A stretch of DNA of 5,333 nt from contig CANCFZ010000161.1 in the NCBI GenBank assembly GCA_947377425.1, positions 1-5,333 on the forward strand, given 5' to 3'. The notes beneath the pieces were generated by a model. It saw nothing but the letters and a program-made list of their open reading frames with translations, ran no database searches and had not been told where the DNA came from. Origin of the DNA: Flavobacteriaceae bacterium (GTDB taxonomy: Bacteria; Bacteroidota; Bacteroidia; Flavobacteriales; Flavobacteriaceae). The position numbers and the translations under genes were made by a program. Position 1 is the first letter of the stretch; every line of letters starts with the position of its first letter. Positions 1 through 5,333 of the stretch are shown in pieces.

Positions 1-1
1 A

Positions 2-88
2 GATCAACTTCCTAAAAATACTATCATTAGAAACAATCGTTACTATATCATTTCTCCAACTGGAAGTATTAAATTATTGAATTTGTAA
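2..88 (+). CDS. C-terminal end of an unidentified protein (partial)
   Basis: This frame is open from the window edge for 28 codons and ends in TAA at 86-88, eleven bases before the next start codon. The residues are mixed polar and aromatic and end in SPTGSIKLLNL, which looks like ordinary Flavobacterium coding sequence. A second frame is also open, from base 3 to a TGA at 77-79, but it gives an unusually hydrophobic tail, so I prefer the frame given here. No family can be recognised from so short a piece. The tight spacing to the lipoprotein gene at 100 suggests that both belong to one transcript entering from the left. Confidence 0.5.
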   Translation, partial: DQLPKNTIIRNNRYYIISPTGSIKLLNL

Positions 89-99
89 TGATTTGAATT

Positions 100-753
100 A
101 TGAAAAAAATAACATTAGTATTAATCATGCTTTTGATACTTTCTTGTAATGATAAAAAACCAAAACAACTGCCAGTTGCGGCTAATAGTAAGTCAAGTAA
201 AATTGACAAATCAGATGCAGTAACATCAATTCCATATGAAATAGTTGAAGAACCAACCAATCGATTTGAACAGGCATTTGGTCAATTTAGAGATTTCCAA
301 CTTTATTATGATTGCATAGATTGTGCAACCACTTATAGTGGCACTGTAACTGTATATATTAAAAATCAAAACTTTAAAAAAGAACTCTTTACTATAGATG
401 TTGGTGGTTTTTATTTAAACGAAGTAAAACTACTTAACATAAAAAATAATTATTTTATTTATGTACGAACAGACCACACCTATGGCAATAGTCAAGGCTA
501 CTTGTATTATTTCAATACTCAAAAAATGATAACTTTTCCAGTAAACATCATTTCGAATATTAAAAAGGATAAAACAGACACCTTGCATGTTCATAAATAT
601 ATGAATTTAATAACTGAAGATTACAAAACGTTCAAAAACGGTTATACTTATTATGAACGTCAAGATAATGACTATGGTGATGCTTTATATCTGGAATATA
701 AAATGATTTTAAAGAAAAAAGGTGAGAACACTTTTGTTTTGCTTTGTCAATAA
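100..753 (+). CDS. Putative lipoprotein, 217 aa, function unknown
   Basis: The product starts MKKITLVLIMLLILSC, a signal peptide with two lysines, a hydrophobic core and a lipobox ending at Cys16. It should therefore be lipidated and anchored facing the periplasm or the cell surface. After the cysteine comes a polar Lys/Ser-rich linker (about residues 17-45), then a compact domain rich in Tyr, Phe and Asn with many alternating beta-like stretches. A CxxC pair (Cys72, Cys75) sits at the start of the domain and another Cys lies next to the end (Cys216). CxxC could form a disulfide or bind metal, but nothing else in the protein resembles a thioredoxin. I do not recognise the family. The start at 100 is chosen because the signal peptide begins there directly. 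The next gene follows 34 bases after the stop, with no hairpin between, so cotranscription is likely. Confidence 0.88.
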   Translation: MKKITLVLIMLLILSCNDKKPKQLPVAANSKSSKIDKSDAVTSIPYEIVEEPTNRFEQAFGQFRDFQLYYDCIDCATTYSGTVTVYIKNQNFKKELFTIDVGGFYLNEVKLLNIKNNYFIYVRTDHTYGNSQGYLYYFNTQKMITFPVNIISNIKKDKTDTLHVHKYMNLITEDYKTFKNGYTYYERQDNDYGDALYLEYKMILKKKGENTFVLLCQ

Positions 754-787
754 AAATCTAAAATAACCTTTAAAAACAAACAGAAAA

Positions 788-1267
788 ATGAAAAAGTTAC
801 TAATCCTTTTAGTTTTTCTAATAAGTAATTTCATGAGTTCGCAACAGTGTCCGTATGATGGTTCATCGATTATAGTTTTAAAAGTACATGAACGTGATAA
901 TGAAAATACCATTGGAAATTTACATGTTACCTTGATAAAAAAGAAAAATGGCAAAGTAAAAAAGAGTCCAATTACGATTTTATATCAAATGGTGAATTTT
1001 CCTTTTATCTCAGATGAATATTGGGTTCAAGTTCCTAATGATTTCAAAATGGAAGATATGTATTTAAAAATTGAAAGCGTCTATCAATTCGAAGATAGTG
1101 GTTATTTCTCCTATGGAACTACAGAAATAAAAGTTTCAGAAAGCGATAAATATGCTCTTTGTGACCTCTATGATTCCTATCAAAACGACGAAATAATAGA
1201 AAAGAGGGTTTACTATCCGATTGAAGTCGTACTTGAAAAAAAACATGTGAGTTCCGAAAACGAATAA
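788..1267 (+). CDS. Exported protein, 159 aa, function unknown
   Basis: The N-terminus, MKKLLILLVFLISNFMSSQQ, is a type I signal peptide in the style common in flavobacteria, with probable cleavage just after Ser-Ser-Gln, near residues 19-20. The mature part starts close to Cys21 and contains one other cysteine, Cys125, so a single disulfide is possible. If cleavage fell exactly before Cys21, the protein could be mistaken for a lipoprotein, but the preceding residues SQQ do not make a lipobox. The mature domain is short, acidic to neutral, and shows alternating hydrophobic strands (for example residues 27-33, 43-50 and 145-150), suggesting a small beta-sandwich. No family is recognised. The A-rich sequence before the ATG is typical of Bacteroidota starts. 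Two TAA stops in tandem (1265-1270) end the gene, followed at once by a strong terminator. It is probably the last gene of the transcript carrying the upstream lipoprotein. Confidence 0.88.
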   Translation: MKKLLILLVFLISNFMSSQQCPYDGSSIIVLKVHERDNENTIGNLHVTLIKKKNGKVKKSPITILYQMVNFPFISDEYWVQVPNDFKMEDMYLKIESVYQFEDSGYFSYGTTEIKVSESDKYALCDLYDSYQNDEIIEKRVYYPIEVVLEKKHVSSENE

Positions 1268-1273
1268 TAACTT

Positions 1274-1308
1274 AATCCGATGAAAAATACTTCATCGGAT
1301 TTTTTTTT
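1274..1308 (+). terminator. Intrinsic (Rho-independent) terminator
   Basis: A perfect 11-base-pair stem pairs 1274-1284 (AATCCGATGAA) with 1291-1301 (TTCATCGGATT) around a six-base loop. A run of nine T begins within the last stem bases at 1300-1308. It lies seven bases after the stop at 1265-1267 and closes the left-hand gene group. There is no matching A-run before the stem, so it should act mainly on plus-strand transcription. Confidence 0.94.
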
Positions 1309-1329
1309 AGCAGTGATTGCATAAAACAC

Positions 1330-1337
1330 TATTTTTG
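1330..1337 (+). promoter_or_regulatory. Probable -7 box of the ClC gene promoter
   Basis: TATTTTTG matches the Bacteroidota -7 consensus TAnnTTTG exactly. It lies 22 bases before the ATG at 1360, so the transcript would have a leader of about 16-18 bases. The matching -33 element is weak: at the right distance there is only TTTAG at the end of the terminator T-run. The TTG at 1317-1319 is too close. The placement between a terminator and the next gene supports a promoter here. Confidence 0.5.
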
Positions 1338-1359
1338 CAATCTCTTTATTTAAAACACA

Positions 1360-3180
1360 ATGCCTAATCGTACCTCTGTTTCTGTTCAATTGTTTCTCAG
1401 AAGAATTGCTCGCCGATTAGAATCTGTTTTCTTTTTGGCTAAGACTATTTTATCGGAACGCAATTTTATTTATTTATCTGCGGTTGCTGTAGCGATATCG
1501 TGTGCTTTAGCTGTAATTATCCTAAAGAGTTTTGCACACAATGTATTCAAGTTTGCGAATTATGCTAATGGCTATTTACACTTGCCTTATGCAAATAGTA
1601 CTTTCCCAATCATTGGTATTCTATTAACGGTATTTGTGGTTCGTCGTTTTTTAGATGGTAGCATCGAAAAAGGAAGTAGTCGAATTCTATATGCTGTTGC
1701 TAAGAAAGGTGGTATCATGCCTAAAAAACAAATGTATGCGCAGATTATCACAAGTTCGCTTACTGTTGGTTTGGGTGGTTCAGCAGGATTAGAGAGCCCT
1801 ATTACTATTACTGGTGCCGCTTTTGGTTCTAATTATGCACAGAAATATAAACTATCACAAAAAGATAGAATTCTGCTTCTTGCTTGTGGTGTGGCTGCTG
1901 GAATTGGTGCAGCGTTCAACGCTCCTATTGCTGGAGTATTATTTGCTATTGAAGTGGTGCTGACCGATGTAAGTATCTCGGCATTTATTCCAATTATTAT
2001 TTCTGCAGCTACGGGTGCTTTGGTATCTGAAGTACTGTTGAGTCAAGAGGTGTTATTGAGTTTCAAACAGAATCTTACTTTTAACTTTCACAATACGCCT
2101 TACTATATTCTATTAGGCATTTTAGCTGGATTGGTTTCGGTTTATCATGCTCGTAACTTCAGAAAAGTAGAGCATTTTTTCAGTCGATTTAAAAACAACA
2201 CCTACAAAAAAGCATTGTTTGGTGCGAGTATTTTAGCTGTATTGATTTTCTTTTTCCCAACATTGTTTGGTGAAGGATATGAAAGCATTAAAACACTTTC
2301 ATCTCCTAATCCCGAAGTGTTGTTGGACAATACCTTACTTGAGAATTACGAAAGTAAACAATGGGTTTTATTGGCTTTCGTTGGAATCGTAGTTTTGCTT
2401 AAATCATTTGCTACTGGGTTGACTTTAGGTTCTGGTGGTAATGGTGGAAACTTTGCTCCTTCCCTATTTGTGGGTTCTTATTTGGGTTTCTTTGTAGCTA
2501 AATCAATTCATCTTTTAGGGTTATCGAATACTTTGCCTATTGCTAATTTTACTATTGTGGGTATGGCAGGAATATTAAGTGGATTGTTTCATGCGCCTTT
2601 AACTGCTATCTTCTTGATTGGTGAGATTACAGGTGGTTATGATTTAATGGTGCCGCTGATGATTGTATCGTCTATTAGTTATGCCGTTTCTAAACAGTTT
2701 GAAAACCATTCTATGGATGTGAAAGCACTTGCCGATAAAGGCGAAGTGTTTACCAGCGATAAAGACAAGAACATCTTGCAAAGCATTGACTTTTTGCCAT
2801 TAGTGGATACCGAAGTAAAAACGATTTCTTTAGAGAAAACTCTTGAGCAATTGGTAGAGTATTTATCTACATCTAACCAGGCGGTAATTCCAGTGTTGGA
2901 TGAACGAAACAAACTGTTAGGCATTGTTGACTTTGAAGTGATTCGTCCTATTGTGTTTAATCCATTTCGCATTAAGTTTACGGAAGTGAAAGAAATTATG
3001 TCGCAACCTAAAGAAATAATCAACCACGATGATGGCATGGAAACGATTATGGAAAAGTTTGAAACCACAAACGAAACGCTATTGACGGTAACTAAAAACG
3101 GTAAGTTCTTTGGATTAATCTCTAAAGTGGATATTCTAGAAGCTTATAGAGATAAATTGAAGGAAATGATTATTGAGTAA
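1360..3180 (+). CDS. ClC-family chloride channel/transporter with two CBS domains
   Basis: This 606-residue inner-membrane protein has a ClC core (about residues 35-445) and a cytoplasmic C-terminal pair of CBS domains (about 484-530 and 543-600). ClC proteins move chloride or related anions as dimers, either passively or in exchange for protons. CBS pairs often sense nucleotides. Visible ClC signatures are GLESP at 143-147 with the gating glutamate Glu145 (Glu148 in E. coli ClC-ec1), AAFNAPIAGVLFAIE at 184-198, GNFAP at 363-367 with the filter Phe365, and Tyr427 in GGYDLMVPL (Tyr445 in ClC-ec1). Two expected features differ: Val199 stands where the internal proton glutamate Glu203 of ClC-ec1 would align, and residues 103-107 (EKGSS) occupy the GSGIP filter motif. 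Whether it is a channel or an exchanger therefore cannot be told from sequence. The gene stands alone behind its own promoter, and its stop abuts that of the convergent lipoprotein gene. Family assignment is secure; ion and mechanism are inferred. Confidence 0.97.
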   Translation: MPNRTSVSVQLFLRRIARRLESVFFLAKTILSERNFIYLSAVAVAISCALAVIILKSFAHNVFKFANYANGYLHLPYANSTFPIIGILLTVFVVRRFLDGSIEKGSSRILYAVAKKGGIMPKKQMYAQIITSSLTVGLGGSAGLESPITITGAAFGSNYAQKYKLSQKDRILLLACGVAAGIGAAFNAPIAGVLFAIEVVLTDVSISAFIPIIISAATGALVSEVLLSQEVLLSFKQNLTFNFHNTPYYILLGILAGLVSVYHARNFRKVEHFFSRFKNNTYKKALFGASILAVLIFFFPTLFGEGYESIKTLSSPNPEVLLDNTLLENYESKQWVLLAFVGIVVLLKSFATGLTLGSGGNGGNFAPSLFVGSYLGFFVAKSIHLLGLSNTLPIANFTIVGMAGILSGLFHAPLTAIFLIGEITGGYDLMVPLMIVSSISYAVSKQFENHSMDVKALADKGEVFTSDKDKNILQSIDFLPLVDTEVKTISLEKTLEQLVEYLSTSNQAVIPVLDERNKLLGIVDFEVIRPIVFNPFRIKFTEVKEIMSQPKEIINHDDGMETIMEKFETTNETLLTVTKNGKFFGLISKVDILEAYRDKLKEMIIE

Positions 3181-3696
3181 TTAATATAAATTTACTACCC
3201 TTACTTTTTTATACTTTGAAAACACCACTTTTAAATGTGGAAATTCCTCTTCTATTTTATTTATATGAATTAAAGTATCGTTTTTTATATAAAATTTTTC
3301 GTTTTGAAAAATCTCGTAAATAACATCTCGACCGCTTGGGCTACAACCTTTAATTGTTTTATTATCTTCATTTTTTGAAGCATTTTCTTTATTAAAAGCA
3401 CATACAATTCCAAATGGATGTTGAAAATGACACTCTTTAGGTTTAATACTATTTAGAATAATTGTATCATTTTTAATTGTCCAAGTTCCATTACTTTTTG
3501 ATCCAACTTGACAAGAATGACTTTTATATTCAAAAGTATTATTTTTATTAATCTGTAATTCTGAAGAAAAAGGAATCATTTGAACTGTATCAAACCAAAC
3601 TCTTTCAAATTTAGATTTCTTCTTCTCAATTGGTTTAACTTTATTACAACCAAATAACAACCCAAAAATCAATAAGTATACTAAGTTGTTTTTCAT
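3181..3696 (-). CDS. Small putative lipoprotein, 171 aa, lipocalin-like appearance
   Basis: The product starts MKNNLVYLLIFGLLFGC, a lipoprotein signal peptide with lipobox cysteine Cys17, followed by a Lys-rich segment. The mature part contains a GTWTIKNDTIILN stretch (residues 70-82), a beta-hairpin pattern common in small lipocalin-like proteins of flavobacteria, and a similar KFYIKNDTLIHI strand pair at 134-145. Four more cysteines (62, 89, 99, 118) could form two disulfides after export. No specific function is known to me. The gene lies 37 bases after the membrane protein gene on the same strand with no promoter consensus between, so it is probably cotranscribed. Its start region is duplicated 19 bases upstream, and its stop codon touches the ClC stop. 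The sequence is visibly AT-richer than the ClC gene. The start at 3696 is fixed by the signal peptide. Confidence 0.85.
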   Translation of the reverse strand: MKNNLVYLLIFGLLFGCNKVKPIEKKKSKFERVWFDTVQMIPFSSELQINKNNTFEYKSHSCQVGSKSNGTWTIKNDTIILNSIKPKECHFQHPFGIVCAFNKENASKNEDNKTIKGCSPSGRDVIYEIFQNEKFYIKNDTLIHINKIEEEFPHLKVVFSKYKKVRVVNLY

Positions 3697-3716
3697 TGTG
3701 CCAGTTGTTTTTCATT
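3684..3716 (-). repeat. Direct repeat of the lipoprotein gene start region
   Basis: The 14-base sequence AGTTGTTTTTCATT (plus strand) occurs at 3684-3697 and again at 3703-3716, an offset of 19 bases. On the coding strand both copies read AATGAAAAACAACT, so the second copy supplies another ATG (3715-3713) in the same local context as the gene's real ATG (3696-3694). As 19 is not a multiple of three, the upstream ATG is in another frame and opens a 23-codon reading frame ending at 3644. Confidence 0.9.
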
Positions 3717-3733
3717 ACTAACAAACCACATCC

Positions 3734-4351
3734 CTACTTCGGCATGAATCTTCTTGGATCTTCTTTGTCCATACCATCGTCAACTTTGGTGTTCTCTTCA
3801 GTTTCAGTTGAAGGCGTTTCTTCAACTATTGGTTCTGGTTCTAGTGTTCGTGTTACAATCGGTTCAGGTGTTGGTGTGTAAGCCACTGGTGTGTTTAATT
3901 CTTCTGGCCAAATCTTTTGCAGTTGAATGCATTTAATTAGATAAGGAATTAATAACAACAACTCAAAACGAAGGTTGATACTGTTTTTGCCGTCTACTTT
4001 TTCAAATATTGGGTATAAGCAAGTCATGACAACACAAATTACTATTCCGATGCTGGCATCTATCATTCCTAATTTAAGTGCCCAGTCTTTTTCTGTCCAC
4101 ATGCCGAATGCTGTTACGCCTTTAAAGATTAGTAATAAACCAATAAAGATACCTAATAAAGAAAAACTTTCATAGGTTGACATTCCATAAATAGAACTTT
4201 CGTTAGTGCCAACCCAATAGGTAACTCCCACTAATTTCAAAATACGAAATAGAACACTTGCGCCACCAAGAATCATAAATATCCAAATAAAAGCTACCAT
4301 CCACCACGGAAATAATGCGCGCCTTCTTCTACCAAATCGTTGATTTATCAT
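3734..4351 (-). CDS. Four-helix membrane protein with Pro/Glu-rich tail, 205 aa
   Basis: The product begins MINQRFGRRRR, a basic stretch that should stay in the cytoplasm, followed by four probable membrane helices at about residues 15-37, 62-84, 92-115 and 128-142. The remaining 60 residues form a polar tail rich in Pro, Glu and Thr, with PEPIV at 162-166 and again at 172-176. With four helices and a positive-inside start, the tail is expected to be cytoplasmic and is probably disordered. I do not recognise the family. The frame extends upstream to a TTG at 4393, but the ATG at 4351 is preferred: it has A-rich sequence before it and the TTG would lie inside the promoter -7 box. The gene has its own promoter, and the downstream lipoprotein gene probably shares the transcript. 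Coding status is well supported; function is unknown. Confidence 0.87.
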   Translation of the reverse strand: MINQRFGRRRRALFPWWMVAFIWIFMILGGASVLFRILKLVGVTYWVGTNESSIYGMSTYESFSLLGIFIGLLLIFKGVTAFGMWTEKDWALKLGMIDASIGIVICVVMTCLYPIFEKVDGKNSINLRFELLLLIPYLIKCIQLQKIWPEELNTPVAYTPTPEPIVTRTLEPEPIVEETPSTETEENTKVDDGMDKEDPRRFMPK

Positions 4352-4390
4352 TGTGTTGTATTTTAATGTTGTTAATTGGTTTTGTAAACA

Positions 4391-4421
4391 CAAAAGTACT
4401 TTAGTATTTATTAAAAAACAA
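4391..4421 (-). promoter_or_regulatory. Bacteroidota-type promoter of the membrane protein gene
   Basis: Read on the minus strand, TTG at 4421-4419 is followed after 20 bases by TACTTTTG at 4398-4391, matching the TTG / 17-23 bases / TAnnTTTG consensus of Bacteroidota primary sigma factor promoters. The ATG at 4351 lies about 40 bases past the -7 box, giving a leader of roughly 33 bases. The -33 element lies directly beside the stop codon of the upstream gene, so little sequence separates the two units. The -7 box overlaps the ten-base palindrome AAAGTACTTT (4393-4402). Confidence 0.65.
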
Positions 4422-4422
4422 T

Positions 4423-4878
4423 CTAACCCATCGTTTTATAATGATGTTCCGTAAATCTATTCCATCCTTTTTTGTTTTTAGATTCAACTACCCAATGGAA
4501 TCCTTCTTCTGCATCGGGCCAATAAATCATTCGGGCAGTTCCTGCTGGCATTTGTGCTTCAAAACATACTGCTTCGGGATGAATGTCTGTGGCTTCGCTT
4601 AAAGTTCCATAAGAGTTTTTTCCATCGGAGGTGAAAGACCTAAAGAACAATTGGCTGTTTTCAATTCCAAAGAGTGCTTGCTCTTGGTAGGTTTTATCTC
4701 CAAATTCCCATTTGGCAACAAGTTGAATGTAATTTCCTCCTAATACTTTTTCAAAAGTTCGAGTGCATTTTACTTTTCCCATGGGAGAAGTTCCTGATGC
4801 TTCCCAATTGCCCAATAAAGGCTCTAGAATTCCTAATTTACCTCTGCCCTTTTTCCAATGGTTTGTCTTTGCACTCAT
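4423..4878 (-). CDS. Cytoplasmic lipocalin-like/DUF1579-type protein, 151 aa
   Basis: The product has no signal peptide. After a basic N-terminus it shows LEPLLGNWEASG (residues 18-29), a Leu-Gly-x-Trp start typical of small lipocalin-like beta-barrels such as DUF1579 and related families. Regular beta strands follow, and the end is Trp- and His-rich (GWNRFTEHHY, 138-147). Length suits a single barrel domain. Proteins of this shape often bind small hydrophobic ligands or heme, but no binding residue can be assigned here, so the function is open. The frame extends 13 codons upstream to an ATG at 4917. I prefer 4878, because it follows an AAAACAA stretch typical of starts in this window and leaves about 43 bases after the promoter -7 box at 4927-4934, whereas 4917 would give almost no leader. 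Coding status is firm; the family call is tentative. Confidence 0.82.
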   Translation of the reverse strand: MSAKTNHWKKGRGKLGILEPLLGNWEASGTSPMGKVKCTRTFEKVLGGNYIQLVAKWEFGDKTYQEQALFGIENSQLFFRSFTSDGKNSYGTLSEATDIHPEAVCFEAQMPAGTARMIYWPDAEEGFHWVVESKNKKGWNRFTEHHYKTMG

Positions 4879-4926
4879 TTGTTTTGCTTGGATTTTAATG
4901 ATTGATGCATGAATCATGAACTAAAA

Positions 4927-4934
4927 CAAATCTA
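4927..4934 (-). promoter_or_regulatory. Probable -7 box for the DUF1579-like gene
   Basis: The plus-strand CAAATCTA reads TAGATTTG on the minus strand, an exact match to the TAnnTTTG consensus. No TTG is seen at the expected -33 distance, so the call rests on the -7 box and its position about 50 bases before the preferred start at 4878. Confidence 0.45.
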
Positions 4935-5033
4935 ATAAAAAATCGTATATTAGGATGTGATTATAGTTTTTTTGTTTGCAGCTAAGGATTGAATATTCAG
5001 CTAAAATACTCTATTACATAGTTTACGTTTGAA

Positions 5034-5063
5034 TTGTTAGTTTACAAAAAAAGATTAAGTTTG
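5034..5063 (+). promoter_or_regulatory. Bacteroidota-type promoter of the RCC1-repeat gene
   Basis: TTG at 5034-5036 is followed after 19 bases by TAAGTTTG at 5056-5063, a full match to the Bacteroidota consensus. Transcription would start near 5068-5070, leaving a leader of about 125 bases before the preferred ATG at 5194. The leader contains a weak AT-only inverted repeat. An eight-base direct repeat, TAGTTTAC, flanks the -33 element at 5019-5026 and 5038-5045. The rest of the intergenic stretch (4935-5018) shows no gene; a short repeat, CAGCTAA, occurs at 4979-4985 and 4998-5004. Confidence 0.62.
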
Positions 5064-5082
5064 CCAGAAATATAAAAACTAG

Positions 5083-5110
5083 TTAAAAATTCACTTATCT
5101 CAATTTTTAA
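5083..5110 (+). repeat. AT-only inverted repeat in the leader of the RCC1 gene
   Basis: TTAAAAATT at 5083-5091 is the exact reverse complement of AATTTTTAA at 5102-5110, with a ten-base loop between. Three further pairs (CTA 5079-5081 with TAG 5114-5116) are possible across an internal loop. All pairs in the main stem are A-T, so the hairpin would be weak, and in DNA this AT-rich such a repeat can occur by chance. Confidence 0.6.
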
Positions 5111-5193
5111 AATTAGTTTGTATAATAAAGCAAAGAGATTAAATATAATTACTAACAATGTCTGAAAAGAATTCAGAAATAATAAAAAAAAAT

Positions 5194-5333
5194 ATGAAGA
5201 GAATAATTACTATTGTATTAGTGTGTTTAAGTTTACAGATGTCAGCTCAGTGTTGGCAAAGTATTAGCGCAGGAAGAGATCATTCGTTAGCAATAAAATC
5301 AGATGGTACACTTTGGGCTTGGGGTTCAAATGC
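5194..5333 (+). CDS. Secreted RCC1-repeat protein, N-terminus (partial)
   Basis: The gene runs off the right edge after 46 codons. It starts MKRIITIVLVCLSLQMSAQ, a type I signal peptide with probable cleavage after Ala-Gln at residue 19. The mature protein begins CWQSISAGRDHSLAIKSDGT followed by LWAWGSN, the classic pattern of an RCC1 repeat (SAGxxHSLAIKxDGTLWAWGxN), which builds a seven-bladed beta-propeller. In flavobacteria such proteins are usually long, carry several repeats and end in a type IX secretion sorting domain, but that part lies outside the window. An in-frame ATG at 5158 would add 12 residues (MSEKNSEIIKKN) and is also possible; an in-frame TAA at 5146-5148 rules out anything longer. 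I prefer 5194, since it gives a normal signal peptide and has an A-rich run before it. The ligand or role of the propeller is unknown. Confidence 0.88.
   Translation, partial: MKRIITIVLVCLSLQMSAQCWQSISAGRDHSLAIKSDGTLWAWGSN

Noticed and set aside
72..75. CxxC in the first lipoprotein (residues 72-75, DNA 313-324) as a thioredoxin-like active site
   Set aside because: The surrounding sequence lacks the Trp-Cys-x-x-Cys context and the cis-proline pattern of the thioredoxin fold, so no redox function is claimed.
69..260. 63-codon minus-strand frame across the start of the first lipoprotein gene
   Set aside because: It lies opposite a gene with a clear lipoprotein signal peptide and resembles no known protein.
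709..954. 81-codon minus-strand frame across the junction of the two left-hand genes
   Set aside because: It is antisense to two well-supported genes, and its Phe-rich sequence is what the complement of Lys-rich coding gives.
2679..3068. 129-codon minus-strand frame inside the CBS region of the ClC gene
   Set aside because: The opposite strand encodes conserved CBS domains; the antisense product is Ser-rich and unrecognisable.
3696..4175. Several plus-strand frames of 60-66 codons opposite the membrane protein gene
   Set aside because: They are antisense to a coherent four-helix protein with its own promoter, and their Ser/Val-rich repeats mirror the Pro/Glu-rich tail.
4674..4898. 74-codon plus-strand frame opposite the DUF1579-like gene
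   Set aside because: It is a shadow frame with no recognisable domain, running against a gene with a good family pattern.
3684..5045. Three separate short direct repeats all with a 19-base offset (3684/3703, 4979/4998, 5019/5038)
   Set aside because: The repeat sequences are unrelated and no further copies were found, so a CRISPR array or a shared element is not supported; the common offset is probably coincidence.

Overview
The window reads as chromosomal DNA from a member of the Bacteroidota, most likely a Flavobacterium-like organism. The evidence is the high AT content, A-rich translation starts without clear Shine-Dalgarno sequences, several matches to the Bacteroidota promoter consensus (TTG, 17-23 bases, TAnnTTTG), small lipoproteins and exported proteins with short Lys-rich signal peptides, and an RCC1-repeat exported protein at the right edge. 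No RNA gene, CRISPR array, insertion sequence or phage gene was seen.

Left region (1-1310, plus strand): the last 28 codons of a gene entering from the left, a 217-residue lipoprotein of unknown function, and a 159-residue exported protein of unknown function. The three lie close together and probably form one transcript, which ends at a strong intrinsic terminator (1274-1308). Centre (1330-3180, plus strand): a ClC-family chloride channel or transporter with two C-terminal CBS domains, behind its own short promoter region. It keeps the gating glutamate, the GNFAP filter motif and the pore tyrosine. It has Val where the internal proton glutamate of the E. coli exchanger would be, and it lacks the usual GSGIP-type motif.

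Right-centre (3181-4934, minus strand): three genes run toward the ClC gene. In transcription order they are a cytoplasmic 151-residue protein of lipocalin-like/DUF1579 appearance, a four-helix membrane protein with a Pro/Glu-rich tail, and a small lipoprotein. The membrane protein has its own well-formed promoter and the lipoprotein probably shares its transcript. The lipoprotein's stop codon directly abuts the stop codon of the ClC gene. Right edge (4935-5333): a divergent intergenic region of about 275 bases with a consensus promoter, then the signal peptide and first RCC1 repeat of a secreted protein cut by the window end.

The genes do not form a recognisable pathway or defence system, and I see no convincing new multi-gene system. 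The points most worth checking are the altered ClC residues, the duplicated start region of the minus-strand lipoprotein, and the uncharacterised lipoprotein/exported-protein pair at the left.
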